64,000 nt of DNA, taken from assembly GCF_905220565.1 (NCBI RefSeq), contig NC_059398.1:18683210-18747209 (forward strand), read 5' to 3'. Within the stretch, counting starts at the first letter, position 1, and each line of letters opens with the position of its first letter. The position numbers were made by a program, and so were the translations under genes. The DNA is from Melitaea cinxia. Taxonomy: Eukaryota > Arthropoda > Insecta > Lepidoptera > Nymphalidae. Under the pieces are notes generated by a model, which ran no database searches, was not told the DNA's origin, and was given only the letters and a program-made list of their open reading frames with translations. Positions 44,635-55,696 of the stretch are shown here, in pieces.

Positions 44635-44866
44635 TAGCCCGTTGGCACAGTTTGTAGTGACCGTGCTTTCTGCTCCGAGGATTGTGGGTTCGATTCCCAC
44701 TCCGAGTCTGGGTGTTATATAAATATTTATTTATATATGTATTATATTATTTATAAGTATGTTTATTGAAAAAAAAAGTAGTTATACTAATCGGCTGTTA
44801 CCTACAACACAAGCATTAAGTTGGTTACTTTAGGAACAGACGACCGTGTGTGTATTGTGTAGATTA
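44635..44866 (+). mobile_element. tRNA-derived SINE (family S)
   Basis: The head TAGCCCGTTGGCACAGTTTG continues to a perfect B box GGTTCGATTCC at about 44689. An AT-rich body follows, and the 3' block is TTAGGAACAGACGACCGTGT. The head looks like a tRNA gene, but the rest of the unit is repeated at 57921, so it is a SINE. Confidence 0.8.
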
Positions 44867-44999
44867 AAAAAAAAATACTTTGTTTTGATAGCGCCAGGGC
44901 AGTGAGTAATTTAACTACATGAAGTAACACCAATATAAGATATTTTTTTAAGTACGCCTAGTATAAGTAAAAGATATTGTATAAGAAACATCCTGCTCA

Positions 45000-45360
45000 A
45001 ACCTGGAGCACTGCAAGAAGAATTCTTCTGCGGAAGTTCCTGTGATGAGTAAAGTGGCCAAAGCTCCTAGGGCTAGATCAGGGCTAGGGTGGGCGCGAGG
45101 TGGCGAATGCTAGCGCGACCCCATCTCGTCCCTCCCAGGCGGACGACTGCTCACACGTGGTGTTTTTTTTAGTCAGTAGGAGTCTGACATAACCCTCTGG
45201 CGCTCCCGCGCTGGAGGGTATCCATGATGGATTTTCCCCACGTAAAAAAAAGGGCTAGGGTAGGCAACAAGCTTTCGATGCTTCTGGTGTTGCAAGCGTC
45301 TAATGGCTTAGTAACCACTTACTATCAAGTAGGCTTTGCACTTGTTTGACGTATAAAAAA
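45000..45360 (-). repeat. Family D repeat interrupted by retroposon H
   Basis: The two parts, 45000-45079 and 45262-45360, together form a minus D copy. The interruption is 45091-45250 plus its duplication. Confidence 0.68.
45091..45250 (+). mobile_element. Short poly(A)-tailed retroposon (family H), inserted in repeat D
   Basis: The same 160-bp unit, flanked by the exact 11-bp repeat AGGGCTAGGGT (45080-45090, 45251-45261). It interrupts a minus-strand family D repeat, so it is younger than that copy. Confidence 0.82.
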
Positions 45361-46660
45361 CGCCTAAAACTTGACTCCCACTTCTTCTTCATTCCGTGTC
45401 GGAGATCTGAAAGCAAGGAACACCAACATAACACCTAGACTAAGAGAAACCTTAAGTTGTATACTTGACATTTTTCAGAAGCGGAGTTTGAATCCGTGAC
45501 TGCAAGTAACTTAGCAAGTAGGTGTTAATATTTCATTGTTGTCTAAAATATTGTATTGTAGCAATTACGCGGTAACAAATAACGTAAAGTTACATTTATT
45601 ACATTAATAATTGTTAAGTATTATTGATATGTCAATTAATTGTATAATTATATTTTATGTATGCGATTAAAGAAAATTTAATACAAATTATTTATAAATA
45701 TAAATGCAATGAAATACAGACCGTCGAGAAGTAATATTAATTAATTTTAAAATAGCCTAGTCTCGCGCCAGAAGCACACTGACCCAGTAGTCGGAGCAGA
45801 CGAAATCTCGAGCGATGGCCCAGACGGAATCTGTCGAAGTTCCAACTAAAGGACTCATCTTACAAAATGTGGAGCGACTTTTTACAATGCTATATATTGT
45901 TATGCCAAAAATAAGCAGATATCGAAGTTTAGTCGAAGGGAGCATCCTTGTAACATCAAATGCATCACAAGCATGTTGCCGACCCTCACTCCGAACCTCC
46001 CTAGGAAGTCGTATCTTGATTTGATCGTAGATTTTCGAATTGAACTTAAAAAATCCAACATTTTTATTATTATTATTATTATTTTCGAACACATAACACA
46101 AGATTCTCGAGGAGTGTATGTGTAAATTCTTTTTAACATTTAATAAAACAAGAATCTACCTTATTTTCTTTAAAACTTTATTTCAATAAACATTTCTAAC
46201 AAATGGTATCAATTACAAAATTTAATTAGCAAAGGGTTTAATTACATTAAGAACATCCTATAGAGATTATAAGTATAGTCTGTGTTAAGGATGATCAGCC
46301 AACCTACCCCATGATACAATAGACATGACACATAAGATAGATCTATCATAGCAGTACATCGAAATGCTTTCATTGTGCACCAGCCCTAACCCGCCTGGCG
46401 ACCAACACGTGCTAGGCGGTAATATTTGATTTTGATTCAATTTGAAGAACTGCGAGATATATTCACGAATCCATTACACACGAGTGTCGATCGCTCGCTG
46501 CTGTTCGTTTGGTGAAATTGGAATTAGGTCTCGTCGTTTGATCAATTTGTAATTAGTTTACTTTCCTAAAATACTTCACTTGTTAGATGTCGGATGACGT
46601 TTATTGCAGATTTCATTGGAGTCCCATTGCTTAATTTCATTTAAATGGAAAACTATATAT
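45361..46660. other. AT-rich DNA, no gene seen
   Basis: 45955-45990 has a trace of family D (CATCACAAGCATGTTGCCGA). The 114-codon minus frame at 45757-46101 has no recognisable domain and includes the (TTA)n run, so I do not call it a gene. Confidence 0.42.
46062..46084. repeat. (TTA)n microsatellite
   Basis: About seven TTA units. It resembles the target motif of Dong but is unoccupied. Confidence 0.9.
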
Positions 46661-46664
46661 AGTA

Positions 46665-46867
46665 CTAGCTGTCCCAGCAAACGTTGTTTAGCTATAACAT
46701 AAACACCGTTAATCCGCCCTCCCTTGTAACTTAGGAGTATGAAAAATAGATGTTGTCCGATTCTCAGACTTATCCGATATGCACTCAAAATTTCATAATA
46801 ACCGATCCAGCCGTTTTCGAAGGAGTTTGGCAACAAACACCGCGACACGAGAATTTAATATATAAGA
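46665..46867 (-). mobile_element. Non-autonomous Helitron (family G), 203 bp, internally shortened
   Basis: Minus-strand 5' A|TCTTATATATTAAATTC and 3' GCTGGGACAGCTAG. It lacks the AT-rich middle seen in the copy at 49769-50083. Confidence 0.8.
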
Positions 46868-47346
46868 TATCTTACCAATAAGTAGGTGAACAAAGTTAAA
46901 TAAAATGAAATCAGTCGATTCAATGACGATTATTTGCAGGATGGAGTTCATCATGTACTTATGCTTTTTTTATTATTTTAAATTTATAAATAACCAGCGA
47001 AATATTTCAAAATCCTAGCACATAACAGAGCAATTTATTTTAGACAGAGTCGTGAAATAGATCAGGTCAAGTCGGATGGTTATTTTAAACTGATTTAATG
47101 CAATTGATTTTGTATTTTTAGCGTGACGTCGTTTCGAGCACTGAGGGATAATTATTCAATTTGTTTGAAGAAACATTTGCATCGATGAGCTATTTTATTA
47201 TTAAAGTTATTTTTCATCCTTAGAAACAATAATACGTCGCAAATATTAGTCCTATTCTTAACATTTTTTTTCTATATAACTAGTTTCTATATACCCATTA
47301 TACGTGAGTCTCCATGACAAACACTTTTTGTATTTGATTTTGTATA
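46868..47346. other. AT-rich DNA, no gene seen
   Basis: No repeat or coding signal was recognised. Confidence 0.42.
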
Positions 47347-47553
47347 ACTAGATCGGCAAGCAAGCGTACGGATCACCTAACAGTTAAGTAAAGTTATTGC
47401 CGTAGCTTATAGACGCTTGCAATATCAGAAACGAACACAACACTGCTTGAAAACAGTCTTATTTAGCTGTGATCTTCTGTAAGGTCGAGGTACTACCCCA
47501 GTCGGGCTGCTCCAGATTTTGAGCAGGAAATTTCCTGCCGTGCCCTACCTAAG
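47347..47553 (+). repeat. Family D repeat
   Basis: AACTAGATCGGCAAGCAAGC to GGAAATTTCCTGCCGTGCCC, with part of the centre missing. Confidence 0.66.
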
Positions 47554-47581
47554 TTAATTTTAAAAATATGGGTGATAATTA

Positions 47582-47870
47582 TGTTTGCTCTCAAATGAAA
47601 AAAAACGACTTCAATTTCATCGACATCAAAGTAATACAACGTAGGTAGACGAAAAAATAATTATATAAGTACACATTATTAGACATAACTCAAAAAGTGC
47701 CCCTTCCTCAGGTCTCGTTTAAATATAAATAAGACCACATGACAATCATCACCATTCGATTAAAAAAGAATCATCGAAATCGGTCCACCCAAAAAAAGTT
47801 CTTAGGTAACACATAGAAGCAAATTCAGACGAATTAATAACCTCCTCCTTTTTGGTAGTCGGTAAAAAAA
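47582..47870 (-). repeat. Family E element, short form
   Basis: Minus strand ACCGACTACCAAAAAGGAGG to TTGAAGTCGTTTTTTTTCAT. Length is about 290 bp. Confidence 0.68.
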
Positions 47871-48549
47871 ATGCTCATATCCACAATAACTGATCATTAG
47901 TATTTATTCTAATTTGATAATAATAAAATATTTGCCAAGTTATTTTGCCAAAACAAATTCGTGACGTAACATTTGACACCGTTCTCTTGTGCTCATCAAC
48001 TTTAACACAAATCGATATTATTTACAGACATACAGAACAGAAACAGGAAATTTAATGTAACTGTACAGCGAACCCATCAGCGAGCACCGTTACTGCACGC
48101 TGCTTCCTCCGAGTCACTGTAATTACTCGGTGACATTACACGCGCGGCGAGCGCTACGCGTTGCGGAAATCATTTACAGATATGATGATACGGTAGAGAG
48201 ATATCAGGATGTGCTTTTATTATTTCGTTCTAATCGTTTTTTTGCGTTTCCGGTCATAGCACAGGTGGATACAAGCGAAAGGCTGTGAATTATATCACAT
48301 ATATATACCTATTGCACACCATTTCAAAGCTATTCATGATATGCTTTAGATGTCTATTAGATGTATATTTAAGTTAAACTAAACACAAATATCGAGAGGC
48401 ATCTCGTCATATTTTGAAGTCTCTCATCGTGATAAATAAATAGGCTTTGAAACGTACTTATTGTTTATTTAAATCTGACCAATCCAATGCGATCAAATGT
48501 AGTTCAAAACTATTATTCAATAATAGATGCGTAAGTTTAGTCAATTATA
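47871..48549. other. Unique DNA with a GC-rich patch
   Basis: 48060-48180 (CAGCGAGCACCGTTACTGCA, ACGCGCGGCGAGCGCTACGC) is non-repetitive within the window. Function unknown. Confidence 0.4.
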
Positions 48550-48665
48550 TTCAGCCTGTAATATCCCCACTGCTGGGCATAGGGCTATTCTTCCATGTAT
48601 GAGAAGGATTAGAGCTTAACCACCACGCTATTCCACTGCCGGTTTGCGGATAGCTGCTACCGACT
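48550..48665 (-). mobile_element. SINE family C tail and partial body
   Basis: The minus-strand tail CCTATGCCCAGCAGTGGGG and part of the body survive. The head is gone. Confidence 0.62.
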
Positions 48666-49049
48666 ATACTACATTCTTACAACTACCTTCATTGCTCTAA
48701 CATTATAAAGAATCTCGTACATCGTGAATGAAAACTAGCGATACTAAAAACAGTACATCTAGTATTAACTTTACAGTGTTCCGTACCCACAGAAAACAGC
48801 GAATCTTATTACTAAGATGAACCCAATCACAATATGTCTGTTACTTTAGAGCTGCAGTAGGGATACACGTGTAATGTACAAAGAATGTATTACTATGCGA
48901 AATAAACATAAGTAAAATATTAGCAACACAAATTGTCGATCCTAGACAATATGTATCGTTAAATATTGTAAGGTGCAGACGGAATAAAGTATTTCTCGTC
49001 TAATTCTTTATATTGTATTTTTACCAACTCTTTCGCTATATTTGAAGTG

Positions 49050-49260
49050 AATTTTTTTTAGGTGCACAAGGATAAAATTCTTACGGATGAACCGGCAACG
49101 TTTTGATGAAACGGCAACGTTGTTGTCGATGGCGCTGGAACGGAAATCTAAAGCTTTAAGATTTGTATAAATATAAACGAGAATTAAAAATTGGTTTGTC
49201 AAAGTACTTTCATTTCTGACATGACTGTGTACTTGGTACGCCCGCGCTTTATTTTTCTAA
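49050..49260 (+). repeat. Family K repeat with short internal duplication
   Basis: As 7575-7715, but ACGGCAACGTT occurs twice within 25 bp. Confidence 0.52.
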
Positions 49261-49768
49261 CATTTCAACCTTACGAATACCAAATCAGCATAGCTTAAAC
49301 TGTTCGCCATTTCTCAAACTATAGCACATTTGACAATGAACTGGAACATATTATGGACTGACTTAAGCTTTGTTAATAAGTTAAATGATATCCAGTACAG
49401 TTGTTTTCAAAGTATTAAACCTCTTTCACGTTAGTACGGCTTTTGGAAAAAAAATTATGCTCAGAAGAAGTGCAACGCAGTTAACACGCGACGTTACCGT
49501 CTCAGAATAGTAATTCTACCATCGAACAACTTTTTCACCCACCTGTCTGCCTGTACACGTACATTTAATTACTTCCTTAAGGCTCGTATTACGGTATTCC
49601 TAACGGACACAGTCCATAGTTCATTAATTATTACATCCCTAATGAGCGGAGAGCTATCTCGCCTTAGAAGCATTGAATTATGCAAAATATTATGGTTGCA
49701 TACGTCTGTTTCTTGGCCGTCACATCACACACGCCCGATTTAGGTATTCCGCATATATTATAGTTATA

Positions 49769-50083
49769 CTAGCTGTCACAGCAAACGTTGTCTTGCCGCT
49801 AAACGCTATTTAAAAATAGGGGTTGGTGGTAGAATGGTGAAAATTTAAGGTTGTATGTATTTTTCAACGCCAAATCATAATAAAATAAAAAATAAATAAT
49901 TTATCTAAAAATAAAAAATAAAAATTTACGGGTGGACTACCCTTAACATTTAAGGGGATGAAAAATAGATGTTGTTCGATTCTCAGACCTACCCAATATG
50001 CACACGTGATTTCATGAGAATCGGTCAATCCGTTTCTACAAAGTTAACACAAACACCGCTACACGAGAATTTTATATATTAGA
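49769..50083 (-). mobile_element. Non-autonomous Helitron (family G), 315 bp
   Basis: Minus-strand 5' A|TCTAATATATAAAATTC and 3' GCTGTGACAGCTAG. The GCTGT-G-ACAGC palindrome overlaps the CTAG end. It is the best preserved copy of the family. Confidence 0.82.
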
Positions 50084-50600
50084 TTATATTTATTTATTCA
50101 TGATGTATAGTCCTATATATAACTTATTTATACAAAATCAGATGGGGATTTCTCGGATCATCCTAGCTTTAGTAAAACATTTAAGTGAAATCAGAGATCA
50201 CAACCTCATGTTCCAAATCGACCCGTGAAAAGTTCAAACTCCAGTCCAAATTAATATTAAAAGGACAGAGCTTTGTGATATCACATTAACCAACAACAGT
50301 CGGGCCTCTCACAAACAAATGTACGAGTATAACAGTTCAAGACACATTCGCTACAGCAGTACTCATTATGAATCTGTCAAGATACAACTATCAACATAAT
50401 TACATAATAAGTGGGTAATAATCATATGCCCACTGAATTCCTGAGTATACACGGACCCAATTAATGCTTGTACTCGTATTATAAGATACAACCGACTGAT
50501 ATGGCTAATTATAGACTTTATTTTTTCGAGAAATATACATAGAAATAAAACATATGTAAATAATCAGTATAATTACTAATCTAATCTAAAAATATCAGTA
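50084..50600. other. AT-rich DNA, no gene seen
   Basis: No repeat or coding signal was recognised. Confidence 0.42.
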
Positions 50601-50940
50601 CTGTGTGGCTACGGTACTAAAGAATATAGCCACCCCCTCTCTTCCCATAGGTGTCGTAAGAGGCGACTAAGGGATAACACAGCCGCTAACACTTCCGCTA
50701 CCACCTTGGAACTTAAAAAGCCGACCGGTGGCGGGATAGCCATCCAACTGCTGGCTTTGAAACACACAGGCGGAAGACGGGCAACGTCTTCGGTGCAAAA
50801 AAGCCAGCCTTGCGGTGACCAACCCACCTGCCCAGAGTGGTGACTATGGGCAAAGCACATGAGCTCACGTTATTTTTGGCGTAAACTTGTGGAGGTTTAT
50901 GTCCACCAGTGGACTGTATAGGCTGTAATGATGATGATGA
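50601..50940 (+). mobile_element. Family B retroposon, full length with small internal duplication
   Basis: It starts CTGTGTGGCTACGG and ends GGCTGTAATGATGATGATGA. It carries an extra about 12 bp (GCTAACACTTCC) before CGCTACCACCTTGG. Confidence 0.78.
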
Positions 50941-50961
50941 AATAATCAGTATAAATACTGC

Positions 50962-51022
50962 ACCAGACGTGGCCCACAACCCTCGGAGCAGAAAGCACGG
51001 CCACTACAAACAACGGGCTCAC
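50962..51022 (-). mobile_element. SINE family S head fragment
   Basis: The minus strand reads GCCCGTTGTTTGTAGTGGCC then GTGCTTTCTGCTCCGAGGG, the first part of the tRNA-like head. Confidence 0.6.
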
Positions 51023-51654
51023 AACATGTCAAACATTGCTTTATAACAATTTTCACTGTATGTAATGACTACTGACTAGTTTCAGAGGACACCATATAAA
51101 CACATAAATTAAGTATTTAAGAAACTAAGTTAAAACGTGTAATTAATTCCACGCTTACTTAATTACGTGCTAATCGTAATTACTGTTTGCAGATCGTTAT
51201 GCAGTCGAGTCAAGGAAGCGTGGAGACATGGTCAGTGCGCTGGACTCGTATGTAAAGCGTCTACGTTATATTATGTATGTTAATGTATTATTATTTGCTT
51301 AAAAAGCAACAAAAAATACCGTTACAGTATCCATGGCAGCAAGAAACGTGTTGCTTATGTAAAAGGAATCATTTTTTTTATTAGTTACAATTATATTGTC
51401 CTTTGTTCTTGTACACACGTAAATGGTAATATGGATTATTTGCGTCAGTTAAAATAAAGATTTGGAGTAGGTTTTTAAGTATGTATTTAAGTTGATCTAT
51501 TATCGACTTATATTTTATATATCAACATTATATGCCAAGACAAACCCAATAAGGGTTTAATGGCATTGTTACTGTTGAAATAAAAATATGTATGTATATA
51601 TAAATAAATAAATAAATAAATTGGATCCTCGACTAATAGCGCCATATTTTGACA
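51023..51654. other. AT-rich DNA, no gene seen
   Basis: Only a short (AAAT)n run at 51600-51620 was noted. Confidence 0.42.
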
Positions 51655-52136
51655 TAATTGTGTTTGCTCGCAAACGAAAAAAAAACCGACTTCAATTACA
51701 TCGACGAGTAATACAACGTAGATCGACGAAAAAATAGTCAAGTAACAACGCATTATCAAAGCATACGCATTATTACTCAAAAAGTAGTTATCAGATCTCG
51801 ATGAAATTTAAATGTGACCACATGATAAACATCGGCTTTCGATTTAATTAAAAATCATTAAAATCGGTACACCTAATAAAAAGTTATTGCAGATTTTCAA
51901 GAAGTTCCCTCGATTTCTCTGGGATCCCATAATCAGATTCTAGTTTCCTTATCATAGTACTAAACTAGGGATATCTTCTTTCCAACAAAAAAAGAATTAT
52001 CAAAATCGGTACACGTAGTAAAAAGTTATTGCGGATTTTCAAGAGTTTCCCTCGATTTCTCTAGGATCCCATCATCAGATCCTGAAAAAAAATACAGTCG
52101 AATTGAGAACCTCCTCCTTTTTTGGAAGTCGGTTAA
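51655..52136 (-). repeat. Family E element
   Basis: Minus strand AACCGACTTCCAAAAAAGGA (52136) to TTGAAGTCGGTTTTTTTTTC and GCGAGCAAACACAATTA. It contains the GGATCCCATAATCAGA segment seen in the 23-24 kb copies. Confidence 0.72.
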
Positions 52137-52577
52137 AAACTCTACAAATCGTGGCGATAAGCCCTGTTTAATAGAGATGGTGTAATTCGTATTGCCTGCG
52201 GTAAAATTGTGATGTTTTGTAAATATTTTCATTTATAAAGATTAATTTTATAAATATTATTACAGCACAAAATATTTTAAGATTACTAAAGCTTCAGAAG
52301 AGTATAAAGGAACATAAATCAATACGTGCTCCCTGAATAAAACTGACGAAAGCTTTCATATAAATAATAATAATTTAAATTAAAAGTCGATCAAGTGTGA
52401 GGAGAGACACAAAGGCTTCCGAGGCACCGTCGTGATTAACAATGAATATATTTATTATGATCGAGCAACAAACAATGACAAAAAGACATTTTCGTGTTGA
52501 AATTTCTTTATTTGAATCTAGCTGTGCCCGCGACTTCGTCCGCGTGGAATTTAAAAAATATCTAAAATAAAAGTAGC

Positions 52578-52581
52578 TTAA
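52578..52581. repeat. TTAA target-site duplication (left)
   Basis: Directly precedes CCCTTTCGG, the left terminal inverted repeat of the piggyBac element. Confidence 0.93.
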
Positions 52582-55401
52582 CCCTTTCGGTTCGGCCTAG
52601 GGGTACAGTTCTTAGACTGAAACTTAAAATATGAATCTTCACGCGTTAGAACGTTGTAAAATACTTATACTGAAATAAGATTACTATAAAAACTATCTAG
52701 ACTTTTTCTAATGGCTGAAATCTAGACTTTTAACCATGGGACAATATGTCCCATCAGTCTTGAAACCTATTGTATTTGAGTAGGTTTTTCATACATTTTT
52801 TGGAAAAATTATAAATTGAATTTTATAAATAAAACAATAATGCTATATTTACTATTTATTGAATGTTATCAAAAAACATCATGTCTGCTTAGTATTTTAA
52901 GGCAATAAAAAATTATATAAATTAAAAAAAAACGAGAGCAGAGGGCAAAATACTTAGAGAAGAAATGGGCATCAAGAAAGGTGAAATGATGCAAAACAGT
53001 TTTTACATAAAAAGCTATTACACGCACTACATTTGGTGTAAGTGCGCGTGTCTTTTTTGTTTTTTGTGCATGAAATGCAACGTTTCCTATTATCGGTTTG
53101 GATGGGTAAATGGTTACCTACCACACCTCCAGTAGGTCGCATTGGATTCACAGGTCTTCTTTTGTTTCCCGTTATATTTTTTCCGTATTCTACCATATTC
53201 TCAGCCAAATCAATCATGAAATCTTTCATAGAGCATTTTAGATTTACCTTTTCTCTGTATATTACCCAAGAGTTTACTACTGCCATTTTCAAAAGCCTGT
53301 AGAATACTTTCTTCCACCATTTCGTCGATTTCCGTTCAAATTCATGCTCTCCACACATTCTGTCATTTCGGTCAACACCACCCATTGCACGTCTATAAAA
53401 GGCGACCATTTCTGGTGCTGGTACTGGTATTGTGATACCATTCTTCAACTTTCGTTGAACTTCAGTTCTCGTGGCATCATGACAGTTACTCATAATCACA
53501 ACATCTTTCGTATCTTGCCATCTAGCCGCAATAGTGCCATGACCGTTCTCAACAAATGCCATTTCACCTTGCTTGAATTTCTGTCCGGGACAGATCTTAG
53601 GCATATTTTTGCGAGATACATTACATGTACCCACACAAGCAAATTCAAAGGTGTTCATTAGTGTCACTGAAGTAAAAAATCTGTCAAAACAAAGTGTTGT
53701 ATCTGGATTTTCTATGGTAGCACTTAGAGTGCGAATAACATTTTCTCCGAGTGTCATTTCTTGTGTTTGTCGTAACATAGTCGCATTTGAGTCTCTTCCA
53801 ACATAAACGTTCATATCATAAGCATACCCCGTAGTAGCATCAGCTCGTACCCATATTTTTATTCCTCTATTAGTGGGTTTCATTGGCATATATTGCTTGA
53901 GACACGATCGGCCTTTGAACTTTGTCATTGACTCATCAATGCTTTGTATGTAACTATCTTCTCTGTACTTTTTGAACGTTATTTTTAAACAATTCATTAT
54001 GTCTTCTATATAATAAATTTTATTTATTACATTAGGAGGCTTTTCAGGATTGGTAAAATAAAGTTTTCCTAGCAAAAATTTGCACCTATCGCGACTAATA
54101 GCAGCTTTTATAACCGCATTACCGAGTGAAGGTTTAGTAGACCAATAATCTGAGAATGAAGGTAGTTGGTTATATCCCATAATTAGGGTGCAACCCAGAA
54201 CTATCATTATTTCGCCTCCATCTGTAGCTGTCATATAGCTTCGTTTGCGAGCTCTAGCATCTCTATCTCCTACTTGTGATCTTGCTTTATCTATTCTTAA
54301 GTTAGTATTTAGGGCAATGTAGTTTATTAAACTTTTAGGGAAAAATTTCAAAAATATGTCAAGAGGCTTGGAATCACTCGAGAATAAATTTGAACTTCGG
54401 CAAACTCTTGGTAAACTCACGGATTTTCGCGGTGTAAAGGATTGTTCTACTGGGCCCCAAATAATATTAGTATTTGAAGTCGAAGGTCTTTGCAATACTT
54501 CGTACGAATCTTCTATTCCCACAACTTTATTAATTACTTCCATTTCTATCTGTTGATCTTCTTGCACTTCCCTATTTTCACTTTCTAGTTCAATATGATC
54601 CGTACTTGCACTAATCATCTCTTCATCTTCCTGCATTAGTGGGTCTTCTGGTTCAATCAAAACATCACCATCAATACTACTATCTGATTCATTTTCAAAG
54701 GTACGTCTAGCATGTGAGTCTTGCGGTGGAACATATAAGTCATCACTACCAACAGATTCATCGAAAGAGGTCTCATCGTCATCATCATCGTCTAAGAATT
54801 TACTAATTTCATCTTCTCTCAGCGTTTTTTTTATAATTTTGCGTTTTGAAGACATTCTGAAACAAGTACACAATCATGCAAAAGCAGCGAAAAGCAGTAT
54901 TAAGTAGTAAAAGAAAGCAATGAAAAGCATTATTTCCATATAAACTATAAATCAGCATAATGCAATGAAATCTCCTTTAATCTAAGGTTAAGTAAGTTTA
55001 AAAAAGACTGATGGGATCCAGTGTCCCAAAACCAAAATTGTTTATCAAAATCCCAATATTTTGCAAAGAAAATATCTTTAACATAAATTAGTTAGTTTAC
55101 AGAACGTAATAAATAAAAAAACTTACCTGAAAACAGCTTTAAAACCACTTATATTTATTATCAAAAATGTAACGTCTTTTCCGTGACCTTTATAAATTAC
55201 GACTGTCTAAAAAATAATGTTGCCAGATAAAAACTACCATTGTCAATATATAAAGTGAAGATCCATTCACGATATGGGATGTATAATCCCATTTATAAAG
55301 TAAATTTAGAGTCTCAGTCCTCAGTTGCATATCCATGGGATGTTATGTCCCAACAGTCATCTGAAGTATGGGACATATACATACCAACAGGTCCGAAAGG
55401 G
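52582..55401 (-). mobile_element. piggyBac-superfamily DNA transposon, 2820 bp, complete
   Basis: TTAA at 52578-52581 and TTAA at 55402-55405 flank the element, the invariable piggyBac target duplication. The ends begin with the same inverted CCCTTTCGG; the next bases differ. Sub-terminal inverted blocks follow: GGGACAATATGTCCCATCAG at about 52738 matches, inverted, GACTGATGGGATCC and its flank at about 55005. Further GGGAC/GTCCC palindromes lie near 55338-55380. One transposase gene fills the middle, on the minus strand. The insertion splits a Helitron (52518-55610); removing the element and one TTAA restores a continuous Helitron matching 18356-18594 and 55697-56013. Intact ends, duplication and ORF suggest recent or current competence. 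Confidence 0.93.
52972..54855 (-). CDS. piggyBac-type transposase (PGBD family)
   Basis: A 627-residue transposase if started at MSSKRK (54855). The frame is open six codons further upstream (54873), but the internal ATG gives the usual acidic N-terminus. Residues 15-120 are Asp/Glu/Ser-rich. The DDE_Tnp_1_7 core covers about 160-540. The presumed catalytic aspartates are D307 (SIDESMTKFKG), D391 (CFDRFFTS) and D495 with D498 (GVDRNDRM), in the family's order and spacing. The C-terminus (about 590-625) is a Cys-rich cross-brace zinc finger with repeated CXXC pairs, which in the family binds the element's sub-terminal repeats. The length is normal (550-650). No stops or frameshifts are seen. 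The role is TTAA-specific cut-and-paste transposition in the nucleus. The gene sits between matching inverted termini, so it is a transposon copy rather than a domesticated PGBD gene. Confidence 0.94.
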   Translation of the reverse strand: MSSKRKIIKKTLREDEISKFLDDDDDDETSFDESVGSDDLYVPPQDSHARRTFENESDSSIDGDVLIEPEDPLMQEDEEMISASTDHIELESENREVQEDQQIEMEVINKVVGIEDSYEVLQRPSTSNTNIIWGPVEQSFTPRKSVSLPRVCRSSNLFSSDSKPLDIFLKFFPKSLINYIALNTNLRIDKARSQVGDRDARARKRSYMTATDGGEIMIVLGCTLIMGYNQLPSFSDYWSTKPSLGNAVIKAAISRDRCKFLLGKLYFTNPEKPPNVINKIYYIEDIMNCLKITFKKYREDSYIQSIDESMTKFKGRSCLKQYMPMKPTNRGIKIWVRADATTGYAYDMNVYVGRDSNATMLRQTQEMTLGENVIRTLSATIENPDTTLCFDRFFTSVTLMNTFEFACVGTCNVSRKNMPKICPGQKFKQGEMAFVENGHGTIAARWQDTKDVVIMSNCHDATRTEVQRKLKNGITIPVPAPEMVAFYRRAMGGVDRNDRMCGEHEFERKSTKWWKKVFYRLLKMAVVNSWVIYREKVNLKCSMKDFMIDLAENMVEYGKNITGNKRRPVNPMRPTGGVVGNHLPIQTDNRKRCISCTKNKKDTRTYTKCSACNSFLCKNCFASFHLS

Positions 55402-55405
55402 TTAA
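55402..55405. repeat. TTAA target-site duplication (right)
   Basis: Directly follows CCGAAAGGG, the right terminal inverted repeat of the piggyBac element. Confidence 0.93.
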
Positions 55406-55696
55406 GCTCCTCCTTAGTATATCAGCTATCTGCCAGTAAAAGTCCTGTCAAAATCAGTCCAGCCGTTTCAGATATTAGCCGGAACAAACAGACAGACAGA
55501 CAGACAAAAATTATAAAAAAAATATTTTGGTATATGTACCTTGTACACAGACATATTTTAGTTATTTTAATATTACAAACACACACTCCAATGTAATTTA
55601 TTTGTATGGATAAAGAAAAAATATGTTATTTAAGACGGCTTCAAAAGCACGTTTCAATTTTCCTTTTAGAAAGCATATATTTTTTTTTATTAATTA

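Larger units (their letters stand above)
52518..55610 (-). mobile_element. Non-autonomous Helitron (family F) split by piggyBac
   Basis: On the minus strand the 5' end is A|TCCATACAAATAAA at 55610 and the 3' end is CTAG|A at 52518. A short CGCG...CGCG hairpin precedes the CTAG. The two halves (52518-52577 and 55406-55610) align to the uninterrupted copies at 18356-18594 and 55697-56013, including a (GACA)n stretch near the middle. Excluding piggyBac the element is about 270 bp. It has no coding capacity. Confidence 0.85.

Noticed and set aside
44635..44710. Apparent tRNA gene
   Set aside because: It has a good B box, but the whole downstream body is repeated at 57921-58157 with the same start. 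It is a SINE head, and the cloverleaf is poor.
45757..46101. 114-codon minus frame
   Set aside because: It includes a microsatellite (poly-Asn) and a trace of repeat D. There is no domain, so no gene is called.
53042..54556. Plus frames of 66-105 codons
   Set aside because: They are antisense shadows of the piggyBac transposase.
55240..55596. 118-codon plus frame
   Set aside because: It crosses the right end of piggyBac into the Helitron. It is an accident of the insertion.
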